From contig NC_049989.1 in the NCBI RefSeq assembly GCF_000003815.2, positions 1,193,705-1,257,704 on the forward strand: a DNA stretch of 64,000 nucleotides. Reading direction: 5' to 3'. Position numbers and translations under genes: made by a program. Within the stretch, counting starts at the first letter, position 1. The number at the start of each line of letters is the position of its first letter. This DNA comes from Branchiostoma floridae (Eukaryota > Chordata > Leptocardii > Amphioxiformes > Branchiostomatidae). The notes under the pieces were generated by a model that was not told where the DNA came from, searched no databases, and saw only the letters and a list, made by a program, of their open reading frames with translations. Shown in pieces: positions 41,101-52,501 of this stretch.

Positions 41101-41280
41101 GTGATTTTTGAGAAGAAACACTTTACGGGCCAGGAGCTGATCACTCGTTTACAGAAGATGATCAGCGAGAGGCTTGACTTTGAGTTTGCACGTTTAAGCC
41201 CGGCTGCGTTCTATGACACTTGGGTTGAAGGACACACGTGGATTGATTTTGATATCTCCCACATTGTGGTGCACTTGTAG
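38104..41280 (+). CDS. B4 ORF2, partial (endonuclease C-terminal part, RT, zinc knuckle)
   Basis: An open frame of about 1,058 residues from the gap to the stop at 41280. Visible: AGDFNCVLDP, FSDHDAV, GSDGLPKEFY, DQEKAFDRVDH, GVRQGCPLSP, YADDN and the C-terminal CPRRGC...HLFWEC knuckle. No internal stop occurs, unlike B5, so this copy could be intact if its missing 5' end is. The N-terminal ~100 residues are lost in the gap. Confidence 0.92.
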   Translation, partial: SRYNVVTVYAPNMPRDRAVLFASLHEYMFPNATLIIAGDFNCVLDPALDRHTTSSASSGLNTQDVIELRSLCTDLGLKDTWRDEHPTLLEYTWRSPSNQTRTRLDRIYVSDDPSTKARIVSCPFSDHDAVVTDIEPTHPVQQGRGVWKCNVKTLSDPLFVQDLEEQYRGWQNQKSDHSSMREWWDEVKVKIRDLVVTHSKRRAKGARLVQKGLEKEVDMLRSRLNCGDCSTTTLREYEEAKDKANKWVRDQLEGQRLRSRIKHFEEGEKPTRFFFRSERDEGKKKLIREIRKNDGDITSETDEITEVFRDFYAKLFTKDQLDPQDRDYFLSKLEETLPEEVSDQLERPISAEELLTALKSMANSKTPGSDGLPKEFYLQFWDLLGPDMLEVFKEGLQDGLLAPSQRQGIITLLEKKGDQLNPANKRPISLLNVDYKILSKVLANRLKAVIGLVVHTDQSCGIPGRSISDSVCLLRDIAAYVNDKDLPCVFLALDQEKAFDRVDHDFMVSILERLGFGPMFRQYIATLYSEVSSKVLVNGSLSSSIPVERGVRQGCPLSPLLYVLCIEPLAAAIRADTQIKGVHLPGGSGRDTKIVQYADDNTVVLTDSRSIDRTFELISKYESGTGAKLNLGKTVALWLGCWRGRQDQPYPIGGWSSSHLKILGSPVGNQNLAEEAWLQRFAKFKATLEKWKDRKLTLFGKVLVINSLAAATLWYVAPVYPLSRSVQRKIEKLMFEFLWDGKTELVNRKTLYLSKEEGGLGLVCIPLKAKALLLKSVKKALTDPEAPTSRYAHYWLGLSLRQLDPESWNNNIPHSMERPPHFESIFGHLKDLETKDVQIDWKSCTTKSLYDDLLKAENIVPRCVQNNPTVRWKDVWKAIHNPLIQKWDRMLAWHAAHNSLKTRQKLKSWRGFVDSDVCPRRGCNMVESVTHLFWECPVVAEVWEWVEGLIYRRILPQFNMPGAFAVYSLVFQSMPTKTRLVLETLAAMTRSLLWKSRCEVIFEKKHFTGQELITRLQKMISERLDFEFARLSPAAFYDTWVEGHTWIDFDISHIVVHL

Positions 41281-41293
41281 TTGGCTTGTGTTT

Positions 41294-41312
41294 CCTCCTG
41301 GAAGAAAGGAGG
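41294..41312 (+). other. 3' UTR hairpin after B4 ORF2
   Basis: CCTCCTGGAAGAAAGGAGG, inverted arms CCTCC/GGAGG, 13 nt after the ORF2 stop. It is in the same relative place as the CCCTATATTAGGG hairpin of lineage A but with unrelated sequence. An identical copy is at 47620-47638 in B5. Confidence 0.6.
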
Positions 41313-42463
41313 TCTAGAGAATGAAAAAGAGAAAATCCAAAAAAAATTATAAAAGAGAAAACCCAAAAAAAGTAGAATAGTGGGGTTGGGAAGGGGGGAA
41401 TGGTGGGTGAGTGTGTGTGTGTGCACTTACCTTGGGTTTGTGAGGGGGTGGACCAAGAGTGGTGGGTGGGAGTGAGGTGCTGCGCCGAGCCGAGCCGATC
41501 CGCTTTATGTTTTCGATTTGATCTGGATTTGTGTCTGAGATATGTAAGCGGGGAGTGTTTATCCTCCCGCGGTATGAACTGTATAAGAACAAGTAAATGC
41601 TCTGAAATAGTATATAATTACTTATGTCAAAAGAGTAGTCGCTAGGGGGCGCACGGAGAGGACGCACCCTGAGCACGCTCTGCCTCGTGTGTCATTTCCG
41701 AGCCTTTTTAGGCGGAAGGAGTTGACATTGAGGCCTGGTTTGTCAGTCTTAGGTTTGCTGTTGCTCTCAGGATCTTGGGGATGTCTTTCTTGTCTTTGTA
41801 CGATTTATTTTAAGCGAGTTTCGGCTGTTTTAGTTTTATCGTACCCCCTCCACGAGGAAGGCTCGGCGTACGTTGGCTTGACGTCCCGAGGACAGAGGGT
41901 GGCGATAGTGCCGTGACTTTTTGCCCTCCCGTAACTCGGGTACCCTTCGCGGTACCCAAGTGAAAGTTGGGCAGTTGTGTCAGATAATTTTTTGCTACCT
42001 GTAGCAAAAATTTGGGAGTTGTACATAGTTCTGTGAGGTTTTTGTGGACCCTCACCCCCAAATCGGGGAGGTGGACCCTTCCTTGGTATTTGGGTCGCTG
42101 AGGTTTCAAAACAAAAACTTTACGCCCTCGTAACTTGGGTACGCTTCGTCGCACCCAACTGAAATTTGGGTAGGTTGTTCAGATAATTTTTCGCCACTTG
42201 CAGCGAAAATTTGGGCTCTTTAAGTCTTAGCGTTAAGTATTTAGTGACCCTCACCCCTAAAACAGGGGTAAACCGGGGTTTGGTATCGTCCGCCCGTAGC
42301 CCGGCGGCGGAAGTCTAACTAGGTCATCCCGCTATTTTCCGGAGGCCAGATTCCGGGGGCCTAAAAGGGTTTCCCGTGTGCTGTTTCGGGAGCCCAAAAG
42401 GGGTTTCTGGTACCCCAAAAGGGTTTCTTACAGCCTAGAAACCGTTGTTAAACGTCACGAAAC

Positions 42464-44099
42464 ATGCCACAAGTTACACCTTCCGCTTATAGCAAGCGAA
42501 GGACCGCATCTATCACGTTCCTGACCAAACAGGAGTCAGATTTCGACGATGTGTTGGAGTTGCTTCGCACTCATAACATCAACATTCGAACAGAGGTGGA
42601 CACCATCCAAAGTAGTGGCAAAAACAAGAGTGAGGTGGTGTTCAAAACCAACAATGCTCTGAACAAGTGGGCTCCATCCCTTGCAGCTGATAATGACATC
42701 GACGTAGAGCTGTATGGGAATGGTGTCACGGTAGTGACTGTTATGGGAGCCTCCATTGAGCTGGATGACAACTATGTGCGTCACCAGCTCAAGGAATACG
42801 GCGAGATAAAGGATGGGCGATACCTGACCTATGCCAGTCGGGGATACCCTGAAATCAAGACGGGGACAAGGCAATATAAGATTGCCCTGAAGAAGCACAT
42901 CCCCAACTCGATCAGAGTGGGAGGTGATAACGTCGCAGTAAGGTATAACGGGCAGCCGAGAATGTGCCACCGCTGCGGCGGCCAGGACCACTTTGTGGCG
43001 GCTTGCACCGTTGACAAGTGTTCACGGTGCCACGAGCTCGGCCACAAAGCTGGTGATTGCACGGAACAGATCAGGTGTAATAATTGCAAAGGGGAGGGAC
43101 ATACGTTCAGGTCCTGTCCCCTGAGCTTTGCGAACAAGTTGTCCATGACGACGGCCTGGGGCGGTACTACTTCTTGGACCAAGCCCACAGAAACAGTGAG
43201 TCAGGGGAAATCAGGTGGCAAGGAGGCTAAGCAGAATCAGGCTAAGAATGGCTCAGAGGCTAAGCAGGGTGGAAGTGGTGGTACCCAATCCCATAAGAAA
43301 GATCCCCCACTGATTGAGTCGGTTAGTGGTGAGAGTGAGGGAGAAGAAGGAAGTCATGGGCGAAGAGGAAACTACCTCATAAGGTGGTAGGGGCTCCTCT
43401 GCTGCCAACTCAGGGGATAAGAACAAGGGGGTGGAAGTCAAGCCCGACGGTGAAACCTCCCCTCTCAAGGAAGATGATGTTAGCAAAGCGGAGGCGGTGG
43501 TAAAGACACCGGCTAGGGCTGTCACACCGCCGTCCGAATCGCCACCGAAAGGTAGTCATGAGGAGGGGTTCTGGGATCTGGGCTCCCTCCCTGAGGATGG
43601 TGACAACAAAATGCCAGAAGATGAGGAAGAGGTGGAAGAAATGGAGGTAGACAAGCCTACCACCACCTTCAAGCTGGCCCTGTCGGAATCGCTGGCTGAA
43701 AAACTGAGTGGTGACTTGGGTCCTGGATTCACCATAGGTGATGGTGAAGAGGGTCCCGAGCTTACCATCAACCTGGCCGAGCCCCTTGTCATAGATGACA
43801 GTGATAGAGAGGAGAATGCGCCTAAGCGTCCTCATCAGAGTGACCCGAGCGAGTCGGACGACTCAGATACCTCGGCAAAGAACCCTAAAGAGAAACTGGA
43901 AAGGAAAAAGGTCAAAAAGGACCCCGATAATACCGCAAAATTCGGGTCCCAAATTGACATGTTTGCCTCATCCGGGGAGTCTCAGTCTGAGGAGCCCAAG
44001 AACGGCTCCAAAACGAAAAAGCCAGGCGCCCTCAAAGGTGCTGGAAACAAGGGTGGTGGCAACAAAGGCGGTAAGACTAGCAGAGGCAAGCCACGCTAG
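42464..44099 (+). pseudogene. B5 ORF1: CCHC protein with a frameshift
   Basis: The frame from ATG 42464 covers the N-terminal domain and three CCHC knuckles (CHRCGGQDHFVAAC, CSRCHELGHKAGDC, CNNCKGEGHTFRSC), then shifts and stops at 43390. Compared with lineage A, a base is missing in the GAGGAAACTACT stretch near 43362. The acidic middle and Gly-Asn-Lys tail continue in another frame (43431-44099) to a TAG. That second frame is the same as ORF2, as in lineage A. A full protein would have about 540 residues. Confidence 0.88.
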
Positions 44100-44123
44100 G
44101 ATTCTTTGACCGACCTTAAAAGC

Positions 44124-47100
44124 ATGTCCATGGACTTACGAATATTGACGCTTAATGTGAACGGTATGAAGGAGAAGCTGAAGAGATCTCAGGTTTTTTA
44201 TTTTTGTCGGAATTTAAAGGTAGATGTGGCTTGTCTCCAGGAATGTCACATATCTTCCCTGGCCGACAAGTCGTCTTGGAGCAGGCAGTGGGGAAACAAA
44301 ACTGTCTGGTCACTGGGCACCAACTCTGCCAGGGGAACTGGGATACTTATGTCTGACAAGTGGTCTATCGTCTCCTCAAAGGTAGACATGGATGGCAGGA
44401 TAGTCTCTGTCCTTATCTCGGATGGCTCGTCGAGATATAATGTAGTTAACGTATACGCCCCCAACACGGCAAGAGATAGAGCTGTTCTCTTTGCCTCTCT
44501 GCACGAGTACATGTTTCCAAATGCCACCCTCATTATAGCAGGGGACTTTAATTGTGTTTTAGATCCCGCCCTTGACAGACACACCACGTCTTCTGCAAGC
44601 CCAGGCCTCAATACACAGGATGTGATTGAACTTAGATCCTTGTGCACGGATCTTGGTTTGAAGGACACGTGGAGGGACGAGCACCCAACTCTGTTAGAGT
44701 ACACGTGGCGTTCTCCCTCCAACCAAACCAGGACAAGGTTAGATAGAATCTATGTCTCAGATGACCCTTCCACGAAGGCCAGGATAGTCTCTTGTCCGTT
44801 CTCTGACCACGATGCAGTGGTTACTGATATAGAACCCACCCACCCTGTCCAACAAGGCCGTGGTGTGTGGAAATGTAACGTTAAAACTTTGTCCGACCCC
44901 CTCTTTGTCCAAGACTTAGAGGAACAGTATAGAGGTTGGCAGAACCAAAAGAGTGACCACTCGTCCATGAGAGAGTGGTGGGATGAAGTCAAAGTTAAGA
45001 TAAGGGACCTGGTGGTGACTCACTCCAAAAGAAGAGCGAAAGGTGCTAGACTTGTTCAGAAAGGTCTTGAGAAGGAGGTAGACATGCTCAGATCTCGCCT
45101 GAACTGCGGAGATTGTAGCACCACCACCCTTCGTGAGTATGAGGAGGCAAAGGACAAAGCTAATAAGTGGGTCCGGGATCAGTTGGAGGGACAACGCCTC
45201 AGGTCCAGGATCAAACATTTTGAAGAGGGTGAGAAACCCACTCGCTTCTTCTTCAGAAGCGAAAGGGACGAAGGGAAGAAGAAACTTATTCGTGAGATCA
45301 GAAAGAATGATGGAGACATCACTTCTGAGACTGACGAAATTACGGAAGTTTTTCGTGATTTTTATGCCAAGCTGTTCACGAAAGACCAGTTAGACTCCCA
45401 AGATAGGGATTACTTCCTTAGTAAACTGGAAGAGACCCTTCCCGAAGAAGTATCTGATCAGCTTGAAAGACCAATTTCGGCTGAGGAGTTGTTAACAGCA
45501 CTCAAAAGTATGGCCAACAGCAAAACACCCGGATCAGATGGATTGCCCAAAGAATTTTACCTGCAATTCTGGGACCTTCTTGGACCAGACATGTTAGAGG
45601 TGTTCAAAGAAGGGTTGCAGGATGGTTAGTTAGCACCATCACAACGTCAAGGAATCATTACCTTGTTGGAGAAAAAGGGGGATCAATTAAATCCCGCCAA
45701 TAAGCGGCCGATCTCGCTCCTCAATGTGGACTATAAGATACTGTCCAAGGTGTTAGCGAATAGACTAAAGGCAGTGATTGGGCTGGTGGTCCATACGGAC
45801 CAGTCGTGTGGTATCCCAGGGCGTTCCATCTCAGATAGTGTTTGCCTTCTGAGGGATATTGCTGCCTATGTCAATGACAAAGACCTTCCCTGTGTCTTTC
45901 TAGCCTTAGATCAGGAGAAGGCTTTTGATAGAGTAGACCATGACTTTATGGTCAGTATTTTAGAGAGGTTGGGTTTCGGACCCACGTTTAGGCAATACAT
46001 AGCTACTATGTATAGCGAGGTATCCAGCAAGGTGCTGGTCAATGGTAGTCTCTCGTCCTCTATTCCTGTGGAGAGGGGAGTCAGACAAGGCTGTCCATTG
46101 TCCCCTCTTCTTTATGTTCTGTGTATTGAGCCCTTAGCGGCAGCGATCAGAGCTGACACTCAGATAAAGGGTGTGCACCTCCCCGGAGGTTCTGGGAGAG
46201 ACACCAAGATTGTACAATACGCAGATGACAATACTGTTGTCCTGACAGACAGTAGGTCCATTGACCGTACTTTTGAATTGATTTCGAAGTACGAATCTGG
46301 AACTGGGGCAAAGCTAAACTTGGGAAAGACAGTGGCGCTGTGGCTGGGGTGTTGGCGAGGACGCCAAGATCAGCCATATCCCATTGGAGGATGGTCTTCG
46401 TCTCATCTGAAGATTTTAGGCAGTCCGGTTGGTAACCAGAACTTGGCCGAAGAGGCATGGTTGCAAAGATTTGCCAAATTCAAGGCAACACTCGAGAAGT
46501 GGAAGGATCGTAAACTGACGTTGTTTGGGAAGGCATTGGTAATCAACAGTTTGGCGGCTGCCACTCTTTGGTATGTTGCCCCTGTTTACCCGCTGTCTCG
46601 TTCAGTCCAAAGAAAGATTGAGAAACTGATGTTTGAGTTTCTGTGGGACGGCAAAACAGAGTTGGTGAACAGAAAAACTCTCTACCTCTCCAAGGAAGAG
46701 GGTGGTTTGGGACTGGTGTGCATCCCGCTCAAGGCCAAGGCATTGTTGCTTAAGTCCGTTAAGAAGGCCCTCACTGATCCCGAGGCGCCTACGAGCAGGT
46801 ATGCCCACTACTGGTTAGGTCTGAGTCTCAGACAACTAGACCCCGAGTCGTGGAACAACAACATTCCGCACTCCATGGAACGTCCCCCGCACTTTGAGTC
46901 GATTTTTGGACATCTCAAAGACTTGGAGACGAAAGATGTTCAGATTGACTGGAAATCCTGCACCACCAAGTCGTTGTACGATGACCTACTGAAAGCTGAG
47001 AACATTGTCCCTCGATGTGTTCAGAATAATCCGACAGTCAGGTGGAAGGATGTGTGGAAGGCCATTCACAATCCCTTGATCCAGAAGTGGGACAGGATGC

Positions 47101-47606
47101 TTGCCTGGCACGCTGCACACAACTCTCTGAAGACTAGACAGAAGTTGAAGTCTTGGAGAGGGTTTGTCGACTCTGATGTCTGCCCTAGGAGAGGTTGCAA
47201 CATGGTGGAAAGTGTAACACATCTCTTCTGGGAGTGTCCGGTTGTGGCTGAGGTGTGGGAGTGGGTTGAAGGCCTCATTTACAGGCGGCTTCTTCCCCAG
47301 TTTAATATGCCGGGTGCCTTTGCCGTGTATGGTTTGGTCTTCCAGTCTATGCCAACTAAGACGAGACTTGTCTTGGAGACTTTGGCAGCTATGACAAGGT
47401 CTCTACTTTGGAAGTCACGTTGTGAGGTGATTTTTGAGAAGAAACACTTTATGGGCCATGAGCTGATCACTCGTTTACAGAAGATGATCAGTGAGAGGCT
47501 TGACTTTGAGTTTGCACGTTTAAGCCCGGCTGCGTTCTATGACACTTGGGTTGAAGGCCACACATGGATTGATTTTGATATCTCTCACATTGTGGTGCAC
47601 TTGTAG
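44124..47606 (+). pseudogene. B5 ORF2: EN-RT with one in-frame stop
   Basis: From ATG 44124 to the stop at 47606 would be 1,160 residues, but codon 502 is TAG (45627-45629) where B4 has TTG (leucine). Everything else is open and collinear: LNVNGM, LQECHI, GDFN, SDHD, FDRVDH, RQGCPLSP, YADDN and the C-terminal knuckle. The stop lies at the start of the RT palm, so the protein would keep only the endonuclease. A single recent point mutation is the simplest explanation. Confidence 0.92.
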
Positions 47607-47882
47607 TTGGCTTGTGTTTCCTCCTGGAAGAAAGGAGGTCTAGAGAATGAAAAAGAGAAAATCCAAAAAAATTATAAAATAGAAAAACCAAAAAAAGTAG
47701 AATAGTTGGGTTGGGAAGGGGAAAATGGTGTGTGTGTGTGTGTGTGTGTGTGCACTTACCTTGGGTTTGTGAGGGGGTGGACCAAGAGTGGTGGGTGGGA
47801 GTGAGGTGCTGCACCGAGCCGATCCGCTTTAGTTTTCGATTTGATCTGGATTTGTATCTGAGATATGTAAGCCGGGGAGTGT

Positions 47883-47937
47883 GGGCCGGGGCCGGCCCGC
47901 CCCGGGGTGGGCCGCTAGCGGTCACGGTCATCGTTAT
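47883..47937 (+). other. U2 promoter fragment replacing part of B5 3' UTR
   Basis: GGGCCGGGGCCGGCCCGCC through TCATCGTTAT, 55 bp, matches the 55 bp before U2 plus its first bases. It stands between GGGGAGTGT and TACTTTTGTCAAAAGAG, where B4 has 59 bp of normal 3' UTR. Confidence 0.88.
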
Positions 47938-47970
47938 TACTTTTGTCAAAAGAGTATTTGTCAAAAGAGT

Positions 47971-48126
47971 ATCTGTTCTTATCAGTTTAATCTCTGATAC
48001 ATTCCCCATCGGGGAATCTAGATTAAATTGATTTTTGAAAGTTGGTCATGGAATAAGAGCTTGCTCTGTCCTGACCGCGGATCGGCTCGGTATTGCAGTA
48101 CCTCCGAGATCGGTCCATCCCCTTAC
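47971..48126 (+). ncRNA. U2: U2 snRNA gene, 3' portion (nt 38-193), after B5
   Basis: 156 nt identical to nt 38-193 of the complete gene, at the same junction as for lineage A insertions. This shows that lineages A and B share the target position to the base. Confidence 0.93.
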
Positions 48127-49018
48127 AAATCCAAAAGAAGTTGCACGCACACACATGTCACACACATACCGCAATCTCTTTACGCGGTCAGGACAGAGCA
48201 AGCGTTTACCTTATTCCATGACCAACTTTCAGACATGAAATCAATCTAGATTCCCCGATGGGGAATGTGTACGGACGGAGCGCATATTGAGAAGAGCCTG
48301 CAGTTTGTGTGTGTCCGACTTTCCGTAACCCTAACCCTAAACCTAAGCCTAACCCTAACCCTATCCCGACTTTCCGTAACCCTAACCCTAACCCTAACCC
48401 TTTCCCGACTTTCCATAACCCTAACCCTAACTCTAACTCTAACTCTAACCCTAACCTTCAGCTGTTCCTTGGAGTGGCCTAGTGGAAAGAGTAGATAGCC
48501 ATTCCTTTCTTTTCTGTTTCAGACTGCAGTGCCGGTGCCCCCGGAGGAGAGGAAAGAAAGGCCGAGTTGAGCAAGACTGCATTGAACGTGAGTACCGCTT
48601 GTGTTGTGTGTACTTTCTCTCCGTCGCTAGGGCGGCGTTCGAGAATCGCGTTCCAGTGGCGGAGCGCGGTTCGCGAACACCATTCAAGGCCGCGGTTGTT
48701 GTTGTTGTTGTTGTTGTATAGGTCTGAAAGTGAAAGTGAGCGGCTGCGTTGTGGCGACGTCACGTGTGTTTTGCCGCAAAACGGGGCCGAGGTGAGAGAG
48801 GGTGTCGCGAGAGGGGCTGCGGTGTGTCGTCTGAAAGTAGTGCGGGTCGCATGTGGTGGCGAAAGGAAGGAAAACGGGGCGGGAATCGCACTGGATCAAC
48901 AAACAACTGGGTTAGAGGTGTCGGCTATCCTGCGGCGGCGGAATGGGAAGTCGTTGGCGACTGTTGGTGCTCCACGGGCCGGGGCCGGCCCGCCCCGGGG
49001 TGGGTCGCTAGCGGTCAC
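48127..49018 (+). repeat. U2 array intergenic spacer 7, truncated before U2
   Basis: A spacer with a rearranged telomere-like block (includes CTAAACCTAAGCC), a deletion before the GTT repeat (CATTCAAGGCC) and a G-to-C change at the exon-like donor. It ends GCTAGCGGTCAC, about 16 bp before the expected U2 start, where C6 begins. Confidence 0.88.
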
Positions 49019-52000
49019 AAAAGGGATCTGGTTATTGACCTGTGTAAAACGGAGAAGGTCGATGTGGCCTGCCTCCAGGAGTGCCACGTATCCTCTATAG
49101 AAGATAAGAAAAGATGGACCCGCCAATGGGGATACAAAGCATTCTGGTCCCTCGGTACAAATTCATCGAGGGGAGTCGGCATCCTCCTATCCCCTCGGAT
49201 GGAATTTATGTCATCCCAGACAGATTTAGATGGTAGGGTGGTCTCGATACTGGTGAAGGCTGACGACACCCAATACAATGTAGTAAATGTCTATGCTCCT
49301 AGTACAGCGGCAGAAAGAAAAACCTTCTTTGAAGACCTCCACCAGTACATGCACCCCAATGCTACCCTTATAGTAACAGGGGATTTCAACTGTGTTTTAG
49401 ATTGTAGCCTGGATAGATACTCAGACTCAACCACCACACCGGGGAATGATACCCAGGATGTAGTGGAGTTGAGAAATTTCTGTGCAGACCTAGGTCTTGT
49501 GGATGTTTGGAGAGACCAACATCCTGACAAGAAGGACTTCACCTGGAGGTCGAAAGCCACTAGCACAAGGTCTAGATTAGACAGATTTTACACGTCCACC
49601 AGTAACCTTGGTCCCTGTGTAATACAGGCGTGTTCCTTTTCTGATCATGACATGGTCTCGTTGTCAGTGCCACCCACACAGGACACTGAACGAGGCCCTG
49701 GTGTATGGAAATGCAATGTCAAACTCAAAGTCTTAGAAGATCCACTATTTGCCAACGATTTTGAAGAGAAATATAAGAGTTGGCAGGAGTCTAAGCAAAA
49801 CTGTGAAAATCTTAGGGAATGGTGGGAGGAGATAAAATCCAACACCAAAGACCTGATTAGGCAGCATAGCAAACGAATAGTCCACTCGACCAACCTGGTC
49901 GAGAGGGACTTACTAAGAGAAATAGACATTCTAAGGTCCCGTCTGAATGTGTTGAGGGGGTGTTCCGACACAATGGAGCGTTACTCAGAGGCCAAAGAGA
50001 AGCTGACCAAACTACGTCTTGACAGACTGTCGGGTCAAAAGATCCGGAGTAGGATCAGGGCTTTCGAGCAAGACGAAAAGCCTACTCGTTTCTTCTTTCA
50101 AAAGGAGCGAGAAAAGGGGAAGAAGCGTCTAATTCACAGCATCAGAAATGCTACAGGAGAAGTTGTATCCTCCAAGAATGGGATCTTGGAGACTTTCCGG
50201 ACCTTCTATTCGCGGTTGTATGAACCCGACCAGATAAATACACAAGACCAGCAGTACTTCTTAGATAAGCTGGACACCGCCTTGTCCCAGGTTAGCCGAG
50301 ATGCGCTAGACAAGCCAGTCTCCTTGTCAGAGCTTGAAGATGCTCTGAAAGGAATGGCCAATGGTAAAACTCCGGGCTCTGATGGCTTGCCAAAAGAGTT
50401 CTACCGGCGTTTCTGGAACCTAGTGGGGCACGATTTGCTGGACGTGTTAAATGAAGGTTTGGAGGAGGGTCTTCTCTGTCCTTCCCAAAGGGAGAGTATT
50501 ATTTCTCTAATAGAAAAGTCCGGGGATCCACTTGACCCAGCAAACAATCGACCGATAAGCCTACTAAACGTAGACTATAAGATCCTGACCAAAACCCTTG
50601 CAAACAGGCTAAAGGTGGTCATTGAAGAGGTGGTTCACTCGAACCAGACTTGTGGCATCCCGGGTAGGTCCATTGTGGACAGCTCCTGCCTCCTCAGAGA
50701 CATAATCTCGTATGTCAATGATAAGAACCTGGACTGTGCCTTCCTGGCTCTTGATCAGGAGAAGGCATTTGATAGGGTTGACCATGCTTACATGGCCAAT
50801 GTCCTTGAAAAGCTTGGCTTCGGACAAAACTTCTGTAAGTGGATGAAGGTCTTGTACGAAGATGTGTCGAGCCAAGTGCTTGTAAACGGGAACCTGACTT
50901 CCCGTCTATCTATCGGTAGAGGGGTTAGACAAGGATGTCCCCTGTCCCCCCTCCTATATGTGCTTTGTATAGAACCTCTGGCGGCGGCCATCAGGGCTGA
51001 CCCCCAGATTAAGGGTGTCCAGATCCCTGGTGGGCAAGGGCAGGAGGTAAAGCTAGTGCAGTACGCTGATGACAACACCTGCGTGCTAACAGACCAGCAA
51101 TCCATCGACAGAACTTTCTACCTCATAGGCAGGTTCGAAAGCGGCACAGGGTCAAAACTGAATATGGGGAAAACCAAAGCGCTATGGCTTGGGGGATGGA
51201 GGGGACGGCAGGACAAACCGTACCCCATGCACAGTTGGGTGTCCACCCACCTTAAGATCTTGGGTAACCCGACTGGTAACGGCTCTCGCCTCGCCGAGGA
51301 GGCTTGGCTCCAACGTTTCGCCAAGTTTAAGGAGAAACTAGATAAATGGAGGCATAGGAAGCTCACCCTCATTGGCAAAGTGGAGGTGGTTAACAGCCTG
51401 GCCGCAGCCAGACTGTGGTACGTTGCTCCAGTATATCCACTCCCGAGATCAGTAAAGGTTAAGATTGAACAAGAAATTCGCCGCTTCATATGGGACGGCA
51501 AAACTCCGCTAGTCAAGTTGGGCACACTAGCTCTATCGAAAGACAAGGGAGGTTTGGGCCTTGTGTCTGTGGCCCATAAGGCAGATGCACTTTTGTTGAA
51601 GTGTGTAAGGAAGGCACTGACAGATCCTCAGGATCCTGGCAGTAGGTTCGCGCACTACTGGCTGGGACTTTGCCTCCGTCGCATCGATCCAGAGTCGTGG
51701 AGCAACACTACTCCACACTCCTTCAATCCGCCCAAGCAGTACGAAGAGATTGCCAACCTCTTAGGAGACATTGCTAGGAAAGGCATAGTGGTGGACTGGA
51801 CATCTAGCACCACCGCTTCCCTGTATACTGCATTGTTGGAAGCGGAGGGCACTGTTCCCAGATGTGTACAGAAAGACCCCCTTCGTGACTGGGAGCGAGT
51901 GTGGAAAGCGCTGCAAAACCGCTTACACTCAAACTGGGATCGCATGATATCGTGGCATGTTGCCCATAACTCTCTGCTGACGAACCTGAAACTCAGTGGG

Positions 52001-52501
52001 TGGAGAAACTTCCATCCAGATAGTGCTTGTCCAAGACAAGGATGTTCTCTGGATGAAAGTGTCCCACACACCTTTTGGGAGTGCCCTGTGGTCAATGGCC
52101 TGTGGGATTGGCTTGGAGGCTTGATCAGACGACACATCCTCCCTGGCTTCCAAGTGACGAAGTCCTTTGCCTTGTTTGGTACTGTTCCCCCAACAACCCC
52201 AAAGAAGACCAGGTTGGTTCTCGAGGCTGCCAGTGCGATAGTCCGGTCTCTGATCTGGAGAACGAGAGGTGACTCGAAGTTCCAACGAAGTCATGTCACC
52301 GGTCCTGACTTGGTGGACAAGTTGAAAAGGATGTTAAAAGATCGCTTGCTGTTCGAATTTCAACGCCTAGGACCTGCGGGTTTCTACTCCACCTGGGCGG
52401 AGGGATTCTCCTGGGTCTCCATAGACCTAACTCAGTGTTACGTCCACTTTTGGTGGTCTAGTCGTACTGATCTCCCTATATTAGGGAGGTCAGAAACCTA
52501 A
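49019..52501 (+). pseudogene. C6 ORF2: EN-RT lacking its first ~18 residues
   Basis: About 1,160 codons without an internal stop: LQECHV, GDFN, SDHD, GSDGLPKEFY, FDRVDH, RQGCPLSP, YADDN and the knuckle CPRQGC...HTFWEC. The start codon and LNVNGM are missing; by chance the frame runs on from U2 spacer sequence to an upstream ATG at 48749, making a chimeric 1,250-codon frame. The C-terminus extends about 16 residues past the position of the A and B stops, through the 3' hairpin, to TAA at 52499-52501. Hence the original stop may have been lost. Confidence 0.88.

Larger units (their letters stand above)
38104..41636 (+). mobile_element. Non-LTR retrotransposon B4 (lineage B), 5' part lost in gap
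   Basis: Starts inside ORF2 at the gap and runs to a 3' UTR ending ATGTCAAAAGAGT. There it joins directly to the 5' end of B5 with no U2 sequence between. Lineage B ORF2 is clearly distinct from lineage A along the whole length, but uses the same target. Confidence 0.9.
41637..47970 (+). mobile_element. Non-LTR retrotransposon B5, head-to-tail with B4
   Basis: A full-length lineage B element (about 6.3 kb) with 5' end AGTCGCTAGGGGGCGCACGG, two 5' UTR monomers (41928 and 42126 onward), ORF1 with a frameshift, ORF2 with one nonsense codon, and a 3' UTR with a (GT)n run near 47728-47751. Near its 3' end 55 bp of U2 promoter sequence (47883-47937) replace 59 bp of 3' UTR. The terminal TTTGTCAAAAGAGT is duplicated just before U2 nt 38. 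Confidence 0.92.

Noticed and set aside
47728-47751. (GT)n run as a promoter or Z-DNA element
   Set aside because: It is a simple microsatellite in the lineage B 3' UTR with copy-number variation between B4 and B5; no further support.
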